Assembly (NCBI GenBank): GCA_001599815.1
Contig: BCIA01000006.1
Coordinates: forward strand, 2,048,961 to 2,112,960
Reading direction: 5' to 3'
Origin: Furcasterigmium furcatum
Taxonomy: Eukaryota > Ascomycota > Sordariomycetes > Glomerellales > Plectosphaerellaceae
DNA: 64,000 nucleotides
The translations under genes and the position numbers were made by a program. Below are positions 10,246 through 19,530 of this stretch, in pieces (positions within the stretch are counted from its first letter, which is position 1; every line of letters starts with the position of its first letter). The notes under the pieces were generated by a model. The model saw only the letters and a program-made list of their open reading frames with translations, did not search any database and was not told where the DNA came from.

Positions 10246-11273
10246 ATGCCTTCCTCAACCTTTTCGCCCGACTCTCTTCCAGATCTTACTGGAAGGGTTT
10301 ACGTGGTTACAGGAGGAAATGCAGGCATGTAAGTGTTGCACCGCGTCACGACCCTTGCGGACATTTTACCACCAACGGCCACTAACACCCGGCTAGAGGG
10401 AAGGCAACCGTCAGGGGCCTTGCGTCCCAAGGGGCCAAGGTCTACATGGCCGCCCGCTCGGAGACCAAAGCACTCCAGGCCATCCAAGAAATACAGACCG
10501 CCATTCCTACCGCACAGATCATCTTCCTATCCCTTGACCTCTCTAGCCTGGACAGCGTGGTCGCCGCAGCCAAGTCGCTCCGCGCCATGGAGCCAGCCCT
10601 GCACGGACTGATCAACAATGCCGGCATCATGGGGGTTCCTTTCTCTATGACCAAGGATGAATACGAAATCCAGTTTCAGACAAACTACCTATCGCATTGG
10701 CTCTTGACTCGCTGGCTGCTCCCTCTCCTCGCCACCACCGCTAGCAGCTCATCTGAGGGGGTTGTCCGCATCGTCAACGTGACCTCCGACGGACACGCCA
10801 GGTTCCCGCCCAAGGGAGGAATTCAATTTGAAGATACGGCCCTCGAAGGTGAATCCGCCATGACCCGCTATGGACAGAGCAAGCTCGCAAACATTCTCCA
10901 CGTGAAGGAGCTCCATCGGCAGTTTGGTCCCCTTGCCGCGGGCATCCGAGTCGCGGCCGTTCACCCAGGGCACATCGACACAGACCTCAACAAGCAAGCC
11001 ACGGGTGCTGCGCCAGCCTCAATCCTACGGGCCGTGACCCCCATCATGCGCTGTCTCGGTATTCTCGACGAACAGGCCAAGGGTGCGTGGTCTTCACTGT
11101 TCGCCGTCGCGAGCCAAGAGTACGGCGCATCAGACTCGGGGAGCTACATCGTTCCGTATGCGAAAATAGGTACCCCGAGCCCGTATGCAAGGGACCCGAA
11201 ACTAGCCGAAAAGCTCTGGGAGTGGACAGCCCGGGAGATGGGTCAGAAGGGTTTGCTCGAGAATGGGCAGTGA
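10246..11273 (+). CDS. short-chain dehydrogenase/reductase (retinol-dehydrogenase/WWOX-like)
   Basis: Exons 10246-10328 and 10397-11273 with a 68-nt intron (GTAAGT...GGCTAG) that interrupts the cofactor loop; 319 aa. The first exon encodes VYVVTGGNAGI, which joins to GKATVRGLA to give the classical TGxxxGIG nucleotide-binding motif. NNAG, a Ser in NVTSDGH and the catalytic YGQSK (YxxxK) all follow in order, so an active NAD(P)-dependent oxidoreductase is expected. The GIGKAT context and an R in MAARSETKAL suggest NADP preference (inferred). The substrate is unknown. It is divergent from the tannase and convergent with the Zn2Cys6 regulator, and a role in processing an aromatic product is plausible but unproven. 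Confidence 0.92.
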
Positions 11274-11391
11274 CCAATGCGGTCAGCGTGTGGCATGAAG
11301 TTGTGATTCATTTTGGTGGCTGGAACTCGTCTCCCTGAAGAATGAGAAGATACTCATCTGCGTACTTTGTTAATAACTTTGCGATATGGTT

Positions 11392-13146
11392 TCAGATACA
11401 CTTACTCGCAACGTGCCACCTCTGTCCCAACAGTTGCAGCGCTTCTGTCAAGATATTGACGGTGGCTAGCAGCTCCAACTTCCCCGTCTCGCGGATGTAC
11501 CATAGAAACTGCTTCGCGGCCGCGTAAAAAGCCTCGCAAACGAAGGGGCTCAGCATGGCGGCGCAGCTGGTGCTGGCCGTGACAGCGACACTAATCCTTG
11601 ATGCAAATTCGCAGACTGAGGCTCCGATTTCGTGGAGCCCGCTCAGGGCGACGCCCTGTATCTTGAGCTGTTCCGGGATGCCCACTCCGGAAGGATCGTC
11701 CAAATCAGCACAGGAGTGCGCATCATAGAGCGCAATCGTGGCGCTGATGCAGATCCCCATAGCGGTCGAGAGGGCCATGAAGGTCGAGAGGTCTTCGGTT
11801 TGGAGCTCCTGTCCCAGTGCTTCGTGGAAAGACGATAGGACTTGATGTAGGAGAAACGACTGGGAGTAGTACTCTGCTGCATTCGTCGGGGACGGACCGC
11901 AGTAGATGTGGGCAAGGACGCGAGAAAGCAGATGGCTCGCCTGACATGTGCGGGCAAAAGCTGGCGCAGGCAGAGTTGTGTCGCCGGACACCGCAAGAGA
12001 GGGAATGACAGATTGTTCCTGAGGCTCTAGATGTGAGCGGGCATACCAGTACAGAAGGTTGCGGAAGGATTGGAGTCTTACTCCTAACTCCCAGGTGCGA
12101 TCCTCCATGGGAAGAAGATCTTCAGGCCGCGCATCTTCACACGCAAAAGGCCGCTTCTCGAGGCCCAGGTATATGAACCTGTCCAGGACCAGGACTCCCC
12201 ACCACACGCGCCTGAGTTCTTCCGTTTCAGTCCAAGATCCTATGTATTGTATGAGAATAGCTCATAGTGGGAATGTTTCTCGACTCACGAGGGGCGGGAA
12301 ACATCTGGGGAGCCGTCTTCCGATCGTGGATGCCCAAAGCATGGCCCAATCTGGCGCAATGCCCTACGGTGAGAAACGCGGCAGGGTAGATCGCGTTTCC
12401 GGTCTCGTACAGTGCTAGGAGCAGGAATGCTTGCAGGAGCCGAATTGACATGACGCCAGAGCCCTCCAGAAACTGAAGGCAGCGCTTCGCCTTGTCGTAG
12501 AGCTGTGGGGCTGAGTTGGGAGATGTCGCCGGGCTTGGAGAGCCAGGGGTGAGCAGTTTCATGCAAGTAAGAAGGATTATTGCTTCAGCATTTGGACTCC
12601 CTGCAGAGAAGGCTTGCTGGAGGCGGATTTTGGAGACTGTTCACACGTCTAACTTTAGACATCTTGGTGGGAGCAAGGTGAGGGGAGGCCATTCGTCGCC
12701 GTGAGATCACGTACCGATGGGGAAGCAGATGTGGCACGAGTTGAAATAGTCGTCAAGTAGACGTTGGACGGATAACTGATCGCAGTCGATGGCAAGAAGC
12801 TCCTGGGGCAGGGTGACCGCGGGAAGTTGGATGGCAGACCGGCGATGACCGAAGGTGTAGGAGTCGAGGAAGAAGAGCGGCGGAAACGAGCGGAGATGAG
12901 GAACAGGAGTAACAGGGGCCTAGAGCCTTGTTAGAGGGCACTCGAATAACTTGATTGCCGGCCTACCGTGACGCTGTCCTCATCCATCGCATCTGGCGTG
13001 TCGTCAGGGTCGTTGTATTCGCACCGCCGTCGGTTCCTGCGACACAGATCGCAGGTTGGGAGCTCTCTCGTGCATTTCCGTTTCTGTCTACGGCAAGTCA
13101 AACAGGAGAAACGTGCCAAGTCTTGGTCTTGCATTGGGTCATTCAT
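11392..13146 (-). CDS. Zn2Cys6 fungal-specific transcription factor
   Basis: Four exons: 13146-12967, 12919-12715, 12636-12289 and 12239-11392; 526 aa. Exon 1 carries the zinc cluster CLTCRRQKRKC...CDLCRRNRRRC with correct Cys spacing. A following region (FFLDSYTFGHR...LLDDYFNSCHICFPI) leads into the fungal_trans middle homology domain (LLQAFLLLALYETGN...CARLGHALGIHD, then ELRRVWWGVLVLDRFIYLGLEKRPF). All junctions keep frame and rebuild typical domain sequence. An in-frame ATG at 13209 could extend the N-terminus, but the Met at 13146 fits better with the short acidic leader. It is probably a nuclear pathway-specific regulator; its neighbours (esterase, SDR, NmrA-like) are candidate targets. 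Confidence 0.9.
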
Positions 13147-13498
13147 CGTCGTGGGTTGCCTGCGTCGGACAAGGTTGGTGATAGGGTCAAGTCGAACTGA
13201 GGGGAGCAACGCCCGTCATTTTAAGGCGGCAAGGAGAACAGCGCTGATTAAGCACTAAGGGGGGAAGAGCCGACGCGATAGCGCGGCATTTATATCGCCG
13301 CTTTGGGGGATGCGAACACCCGAACTGAATGACATTGAACCCCGCGCTCATTGAGGCAGCAAATGATGCAGCAAAACACCATCTTCCATCCGTAAGAGGG
13401 GAAATCACAACTTAACTAAGAAATGTATCAATATTACGACCTAGTACATGTCTATAAATGAAAACAGCGGGAGAGTCTAGTGAAAGTGAAGGGCCCCC

Positions 13499-14785
13499 TT
13501 AGTTCTCACCCCAGACTTTCTTCACGTAGTCTTCGACAGTCTCAAACTTGTAATCCGGAAAGATCTTGTTCCACTCATCCGAGACGGTCCACGCCCCCTT
13601 CGCGGTCGCGCTGAGCAGGCCGACCCAGCCTGGCACATGCCATGCCTTCCTCTGATCCTCGGGGATGGAGGGATGTGCCAAGGGAGGCATCTCCACGTTC
13701 AAAGCCCCGGCAGCCAGGTCGGTCTCTTCAGCCAGGTCCAGCTGCACCGGCTTGCCTAGGTCGATGATTGAGGCGTCAGGATACTAATCGTACCAGATAG
13801 ATAGGGAGTTGTGCTTGTCATCGGGACTCACCTCGAATCTTTTCAGTCAGCTCCTTGATCTGCCTCGCGCTGAGGCGGTTGCCGCTGATGCCGCCATATT
13901 CAGGCCACTCGCCCTCGTACTCGACTGCGCGTCTGACGATGCCGGCAATGTCGGTGACCGAAGTGAGAACCAACGGGTCGTCTTCATATCCCCGGATAGA
14001 CACGACGCGTAGGTCGTTGAGCTGGATCGCATTTGCCATGACCGGAACGTGCTTCGTGACCTGGTGAGGGAAGCCGATGTACTCGAGAAAGATGCCAGGC
14101 TGGAAGAAGGAGTACTCAAGAACCTGTTCGTGTCAGCGCGAAGGTCCGGTCCTAAGGCTTTCATGAGGCGCAAGGGAAACTTGTCATACCTTCTTCTCCT
14201 TGTTGATCTCGCGCAGGTAGGCTTGAATTGCGAGCTTGCTGCGGTACCACGGCACACTATCAATTGCTTCCTCCAGCTTTTGGCCCCTTTATTGTGTGTC
14301 AGCAAAGATGCTCAGGGTCGGGTCTTCGAGCAATGTGGGAGAACTAACATGGCCCATTCACTAGGGGCAAACCGCTTGACGCCAGCCTCGACGGATGCAT
14401 CAACTATGAGCTTGCCAATCTTGTTCTCCGGGTCGGTGTTGACAACGATGAAGTTGAGGACAACCTCGACACCCTGGAAGGCCTTGACAAGCTCCGCCTT
14501 GTCAGTGTAGCTGACGGTGACCCATTTGACGTTGGGCTGCTGGGGGAACTCGAAAGGGTCCTTGAAGATGGGCGCCAGAGTCAGGAGATGCTCGGGATCT
14601 TGGAAGGGAAAGGGTTGTTTGCTTACCCGCCTGGATAGCGCGATAACTTTGTGTTGTTGGCCCTCGACCAGCTTGTCGATGACCTCGAGAGCCAAGCCTG
14701 GTTGCACTGTAAGTCATTGTCAACGAGATACGGCGAAGCCAAGTGCCTCACCAGAGTTGCCTCCTGCGACTGCGATTTTGACCAT
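13499..14785 (-). CDS. NmrA-like / isoflavone-reductase-like atypical SDR
   Basis: Six exons: 14785-14752, 14706-14627, 14560-14349, 14286-14190, 14123-13832 and 13755-13499; about 323 aa. The first exon gives MVKIAVAGGNS, the N-terminal Rossmann strand; later landmarks are VIALSRR, a VSYTDKAEL strand, FAPSEWAMG, and SFFQPGIFLEYIG, all typical of fungal NmrA/isoflavone-reductase-like proteins. The 66-nt intron between exons 2 and 3 has no stop and is a multiple of 3, so it could be retained. The last junction is the least certain: I use the CCTAG acceptor because the nearer TTAG acceptor brings a stop. Family members are NADP-dependent aromatic reductases or redox-sensing co-repressors. The promoter contains copies of an ATCACGTA motif shared with the adjacent bZIP gene. 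Confidence 0.87.
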
Positions 14786-15158
14786 GTTGTTGGTTGGGTT
14801 GGAGTTTTCTTTCGACGAGTTGGATAGAAAGCTGGATGAGAACCAGATGATGATGAAGTGTGACAACGGCCGCCTTTGATCGCGGACTTTGAATGATACT
14901 TATACTTATCCATTCCAGACAGCCATGGGCGCCCATGTCAATATGTGTCGGTAATCATGCCTCGTTTTCATAATCGTTGGTGTACGTGGTATCACGTAAC
15001 ATCACGGTTCTCTCACTTTACTCAGCGCAGGGCTCATCACGTACCTGAGGCCCCATCACGTAAATCTGCGATGTACCACACTCATACTTTACGGCTTGTG
15101 GTCTTACTGAGGTCCTCGGACTCCACGGAAAGCATTCATTAACTCCGGATTTGCCATG
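14786..15158. promoter_or_regulatory. NmrA-like gene promoter / bZIP gene 3' flank
   Basis: 373 bp upstream of the NmrA-like gene. It contains three ATCACGTA elements (14991, 15036, 15055) and a GTACGTGG at 14982. The bZIP gene ends at 15159, so its 3' UTR must lie here too. Confidence 0.6.
14991..15062 (+). promoter_or_regulatory. cluster of ACGT-core elements upstream of the NmrA-like gene
   Basis: ATCACGTA occurs at 14991-14998, 15036-15043 and 15055-15062. The 17-mer starting at 14991 (ATCACGTAACATCACGG) is identical to the reverse complement of 16421-16437 in the bZIP promoter. ACGT cores are typical bZIP contacts. Confidence 0.65.
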
Positions 15159-16339
15159 CTACGGTGTTGGATTTACAGGTTGGAGCTGGCCTCCGGTGAC
15201 GGATCTGAGCCACCCTCGGAACATGTCATCGAAGAGCCCAGCATCCCAATGTGGTCCATTCCCATGGCACACAGCGGTGTCGGCGAGCGTGTCCAGAAAG
15301 AAGTCGATCAGCTCTGTGCTCTCCATCAGGGTGTGCTCTCCCTTTCTTCTCTCAGCGCGGTCCACAACCGGCTGTGCCAGCAGGGCGAACACGTCGTCCC
15401 CAACAATCTCTCGTACCCTCTTCTCAGCCGTGAAAGGCGAGAGCCACCGTCGAGACGGCGCCTCATCGGCACTGGAATCTACTATCGGCGGGTGCAGGCC
15501 GCCCGTACCGCCCAAATTGGCAGCTATGTGCTTGCTCCTGTCCCGATAGTAGTCCATGCGCTCTTCGATCAGGGCAAGCCAGGTCTCTGGTCCCGCATTT
15601 TGTACGGAAGGGGCCGCTGAGACGAGGTCCATGAGCGCCATTTGCGTCCCGGCATTGCCTGGGGCAGGGAGGAGTCCATCTGTCTCAAGAATGCGCTTCT
15701 TGCGCAGCTGGTACTCGAAGAGGGTGTCCTGGGCGTGCACCAGTGCCTCGTGCTTCTCGATGAGATGCCAGAAGATACGGCCTGCAAAGGTGAAGGCACC
15801 GCTGCCTAGAAATGGGAGGACGACCAGTGCACCCTCGGTGCATTTATAGCAGTGGAAAGGATCTCGGCGGATCATCAACTCGGTAGTTGGATATGCAGCT
15901 GGAAGCCAAGTACTCCTCGCGCCGGAGGAGGATATAGTGACAACGTCGTCGCTAGGAGAGGTCGATGTGCCGGTCTGGTGCTCATGCTCATGCTCAGGCG
16001 AGACTGGCGAGTCCAAGTGTGACGGGTGCAGGGCCACGTCCAGCCCAGCGATAGCGGCAGCTTGGCGAATCTTTTCCCGGAGCTCTGGACGGGCACCATG
16101 TTGACTCTGGGCAATAATCTCGGCTATCGCATTCTTGAGCCTGTCGTTTTCAGCCTTGATATCTTGCTTTGCCTGGGTCTGGCGCTTGCGAAAGGCGCTC
16201 TGGGCGAGCCGCCCGCGCTCCCGACGTCTCTAAGTGAGGAGGACTGTTAGGGTCTGCCTGATTGCACATGTTTCCACATTGCGTTGACATTTCCAAATAC
16301 CGGCCGACCTACCTTCAATTCTTCTTCTGCGCTGCCCAT
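15159..16339 (-). CDS. bZIP transcription factor with non-canonical basic region
   Basis: Exons 16339-16313 (nine codons, MGSAEEELK) and 16229-15159; 365 aa. The second exon opens with RRRERGRLAQSAFRKRQ, a bZIP basic region, and is followed at perfect spacing by the zipper residues I33, L40 and I47 (R23-x9-I-x6-L-x6-I). The usually invariant Asn, eight residues before R23, is Gly15 here. The rest of the protein is a long C-terminal region with a conserved-looking block around 110-330 (FTFAGRIFWHLIEKHEALV; LIDFFLDTLADTAVCHGNGPHW) that I do not recognise as a named domain but that resembles C-termini of other Sordariomycete bZIP proteins. Its own promoter has a tandem 10-bp repeat with ACGT cores, suggesting autoregulation (inference). 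Confidence 0.85.
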
Positions 16340-16420
16340 AATGATTACTTCACTTTGCGCTGGGGCGAGACTGGAGTCAGGAACCGTGAATTGTCAACGC
16401 CGGGCGATGGAAGTGATATG

Positions 16421-16450
16421 CCGTGATGTTACGTGATGTTACGTGATGAG
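16421..16450 (+). repeat. three tandem 10-bp units with ACGT core in bZIP promoter
   Basis: Units CCGTGATGTT, ACGTGATGTT and ACGTGATGAG lie 82-111 bp upstream of the bZIP start codon. On the minus strand they read as repeated ATCACGTAAC. The same sequence is present upstream of the NmrA-like gene. Confidence 0.75.
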
Positions 16451-16609
16451 GCGGTTACTAACCAGACGGACTTTAGTAATCCTCAAACCTTCCGAGACCG
16501 TAATTACGGGGTCCGAGATCCCATTCATGCTGGACGACGTGCTCGCCCCCGTTGTTTCCGAGACTGCTGGATGCCCTGTTTTCCAAATCATGACGACGGC
16601 CACCTTCTC

Positions 16610-16635
16610 GGGGGGGGGGGGGGGGGGGGGGGGGG
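16610..16635 (+). repeat. poly(G) tract, 26 nt
   Basis: Uninterrupted guanine run in the bZIP/AT-hook intergenic region. It could form G-quadruplex structure; its exact length may be unreliable because of sequencing error. Confidence 0.9.
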
Positions 16636-16966
16636 TGGTAACAAGAACCTAAATGACCTGGAATAGGTACCAGGAGAACCCTCCTTGTTGTCATGGTAAG
16701 GGTTACTTACCTTCAAGTTGGGGAGGCACTGGAGGAGCAAAGTAGGTACGCACTTACCTAAGCAAGCTGGAGCGATAAGGAGCTCTTATCGCATACATGA
16801 CTCTGGAGTCGCGTCTACCAACGCGTCGACAGCATCGCATTCGTACTCACACACCTGTGACAACCCCTTCCGCAAAGAGAGCCTCGTATTTGTTTCTCTC
16901 TGCCTTGGTCTCATTTTTCTCATCTGAGAATACCAGGACAGGAACTTTGCACTCTAGCCTCGCGCA

Positions 16967-17806
16967 ATGGCTCCCACCGTGGAGAGCGCGAAGCGCGGCC
17001 CTGGCCGTCCTCCCAAGCCCGAGTCCGAGAAAGCTGACAAGGCTGCCAAGGTTGTGGGTAAGTCTGGCCGCCCTCGAGGTCGTCCTCCCGGCAGCAAGAA
17101 CAAGCCGGTCACCACCGGTGCCATCACCAAGCCGCGTTACCGCGGCAGCAGGCTGCGCACCTTGCGCCCCCCGTCGCCGGCACCGGCTCCTGCAGTGGCT
17201 GCCACGCCTGCGCGCAAGCGTGGCGGAGGTCCGGGCAGGCCTCGCAAGTTGGAGACGGATGCTTCCCCCTCAGTAAAACCTCGTGGACGACCACCCAAGA
17301 CGAAGGCTGCAAGCGCGCCGGCAAAGCCCCGCGGAAGGCCGCCTAAATCACAGGCTGCCGTCGCCACGGCAAAGCCTCGTGGGAGACCACCCAAGTCAAA
17401 CGCTGCCGGCACGCTGGCGAAACCTCGCGGGAGGCCGCCCAAGTCGAATGCTGCTAGCCCACCGGCAAAGCCCCGTGGAAGACAGCCTAAATCACAGGCG
17501 GCCGTGGCCACTCCCGGCAGTGCCACGCCCGGCACGAAGTCTCGTGGCAGGCCGCGCAAATCGGACCTGGGTGCCTCGGCCACCCCTGGGCCACGCGCTA
17601 CCCCCAGTCAACGCAAAACCCCTGCCTCGTCAAAGGCAAGCACGGTAAAAACAGATACTCCGAACGGCGTTGAGGTGGACGACGATTCTCCAGAGGAAGA
17701 AGAGAAAGACGAGGCCAAGGACCTGGCACCCGCAGACAAGCCCGCCCTGGAGCCAGGGGAGGACGAGATGGAGGTGGATGCTGAATGTAGGCAGCCCGTT
17801 GGGTAG
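16967..17806 (+). CDS. AT-hook repeat protein (HMG-I/Y-like)
   Basis: Open frame of 279 aa. It is Ala/Pro/Lys/Arg-rich and carries about nine AT-hook cores: GRPPK near residues 13-17, RPRGRPPG near 45, GPGRPRK near 90, four KPRGRPPK copies at roughly 22-residue intervals (105-165), a variant KPRGRQPK, and SRGRPRK near 190. The tail (about 220-275) is strongly acidic (DDDSPEEEEKDEAKD). AT-hooks bind the minor groove of AT-rich DNA, so a nuclear chromatin role is expected. The C-terminus is uncertain: a possible donor lies at 17788-17793, but joining it to the nearest strong acceptor (17844) gives an immediate stop, so the unspliced end is used. Confidence 0.8.
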   Translation: MAPTVESAKRGPGRPPKPESEKADKAAKVVGKSGRPRGRPPGSKNKPVTTGAITKPRYRGSRLRTLRPPSPAPAPAVAATPARKRGGGPGRPRKLETDASPSVKPRGRPPKTKAASAPAKPRGRPPKSQAAVATAKPRGRPPKSNAAGTLAKPRGRPPKSNAASPPAKPRGRQPKSQAAVATPGSATPGTKSRGRPRKSDLGASATPGPRATPSQRKTPASSKASTVKTDTPNGVEVDDDSPEEEEKDEAKDLAPADKPALEPGEDEMEVDAECRQPVG

Positions 17807-18259
17807 TTGATGCTTGTGATTTTACCGACAGCTAACGCCCGCAGGAAGCCGGAAATGATGCTCGGCCACCACGAACACATACACCACCCCCGGGTGAGCC
17901 GCGCGCTCTCGTTTCGAGCATCAAAACGATGTTTAGGTTCAGCTTTTAGCGAGTGAATTGAGCGCATCGCGCCTTTGGACAAATGAGGGCACATGGATAT
18001 GCGGATCGGCGCTGGGGACCATTTCAGGGGGCTTTGGAGCAGGATCGGTTGGCACAATATGGGATGAACGTTAGCAGGTACAGCGCTTTTCTTCGACACG
18101 GATACTCTTATGGCGCTGCGCTCTGCGTGATTGCGCGGTCATGATACCAGGGTTCGGCACCCTTGCTAGGATCTGGGACGGTTCCCTGCTTTCCTTTTTG
18201 CCGCGTACATTAATTATTGCTTGGACACGAACGAGGCTCGTCTCCTACTCCTCTGGGTA
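17807..18259. other. convergent 3' intergenic region
   Basis: 453 bp between the AT-hook stop and the aprataxin stop (converging genes). A frame just after 17844 has a PPRTHTPPP-like reading that might be an alternative last exon of the AT-hook gene. Nothing else was seen. Confidence 0.4.
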
Positions 18260-19158
18260 TCATTGTCTTTTCCATGCCTCGAACTCCATGTTCAGATGCA
18301 GCTTGAGCTGCGCGAAATGATTCTTGAAATTCATGCCGCAGCGCCAGCACGCCAGGTCCCTCCTCATGTATCCCTCATGGCCCGGATGCCACCTCGGATC
18401 GTCTCTGGCCAAGGGGAAGTCGGCCACATCGATCAGGAAGGGAGTGTTGAACGAGTTGTAGTGTTTTCGGTGCTTCAAAGACGGGGAATGCATATCTCTC
18501 GAGATGACGTGGATGTGGAGGTGGTTCATGCTCGGGTGCGCGTGGATGCCCGTCTTGATCTCGGCCATCCAGTCTCTTCCGGGCGGGAGCTGTCCGCCGT
18601 CTGCTTCGTCCGGCTCGGCGTCGCCGTTCAGCACGGCCTCGCGCCTCGACTCGGCCTGGCTGTCTCTGCCGAACTTCCTCCGGAGCTCTGACGCGACCAG
18701 CTCCTTGAGCTTCAGCACTTCCTTCTGTACCAGTTCTAAGAATTCAGGGTCGTCGAAGGCTTCGAAGGGATGGAGGAGGTGGTGCTTTCGGGACCGCGGG
18801 AGGAGTAGCGCGTGAACGCTGGCTTTCGGATAGAGATCGTTGATGGCTACGAAGTCGTCGTTGTAGTATATCACCCGCGACGCAGGAAAGGACGCGGGGT
18901 CGGAGAGGTAGGCGCCCAGGCCATCACGCAGCTTGCCTAGAAAGCGGTCTTTGGGAGCTGAAATGACAGGTTTAGGCTTGGGCTTGGGTGCCATCAGCTC
19001 TGTGACTTGTTGAGGTTTCGGAATCAGTAGCAAGCCAAGGGAGCGTCAGTTCTTGGAAAAGAGAGCATACAGGCATTGCGCGACGGGGCTTTGGATGATG
19101 AGGCTTGGAGTTCTTCCCTTGTCATGGCCTCCTCCGGGTCAGATTCATGGGCCGACAT
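18260..19158 (-). CDS. HNT3: aprataxin-like DNA 5'-adenosine monophosphate hydrolase
   Basis: Exons 19158-19071 and 19005-18260 with a 65-nt intron; 277 aa. The acceptor is a CAACAAG that restores NAFTELMAPKPK; the nearer CACAG would create a stop. It contains a HIT domain with the histidine triad HLHIHV and the upstream phosphate loop region LLPRSRKHHLLHP. A C-terminal C2H2-type finger (CWRCGMNFKNHFAQLKLHL) completes the HIT-Zn-finger architecture specific to aprataxin/Hnt3. Aprataxin removes AMP from abortive DNA-ligation intermediates in the nucleus. The loop between the helices has an acidic insertion (AEPDEADGG). It is divergently transcribed from the helicase at 19531. Confidence 0.92.
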
Positions 19159-19530
19159 TGCGGAAGGCCACCGGGCGGACGTGTTCAACGATAAAAGAGC
19201 CCGATTGAGCTGCCAGCCCAAACTACTGAGAGTAGAGGGGTATGTTTGGGGGGGAGGTGGAAAGATGGATGCCTTGAAAGACGGACGCAAGTTGAAGGTT
19301 AGCACCTGGTCGATGATCTCAGCGGGGTCGCCAAGCCGGTAGTGGGTCCTGAAGCTGACCTTGGGCTTCGGGGGGACCCATAATATTTTGACGCCCTGGT
19401 CCAGCTTTGGTTCAGTTTGTTTGAGAGGGAACAAAACTGAAGCCAACACCAAAATACCCCTTCCACCTCAGCTCGAGGACCATGGCCCGGTGCGCAGGCT
19501 AATATCCACTCACCTCATTCCACTGTCGTC
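19159..19530. promoter_or_regulatory. divergent promoter, aprataxin / DExH helicase
   Basis: 372 bp separate the two divergent start codons, so both promoters are compact. A purine-rich run (TTTGGGGGGGAGGTGG, around 19244) is the only notable element. Confidence 0.5.

Larger units (their letters stand above)
16340..16966. promoter_or_regulatory. divergent promoter region, bZIP / AT-hook protein
   Basis: 627 bp between divergent genes. It holds the tandem ACGTGATGTT repeat next to the bZIP gene, a 26-nt guanine homopolymer, and TAGGTACC-type motifs (16664, 16743). No gene was seen. Confidence 0.55.

Noticed and set aside
19024..19452. 142-codon extension upstream of the aprataxin start
   Set aside because: In-frame but not protein-like; the Met at 19158 begins a normal short acidic leader and fits the intron-containing model.
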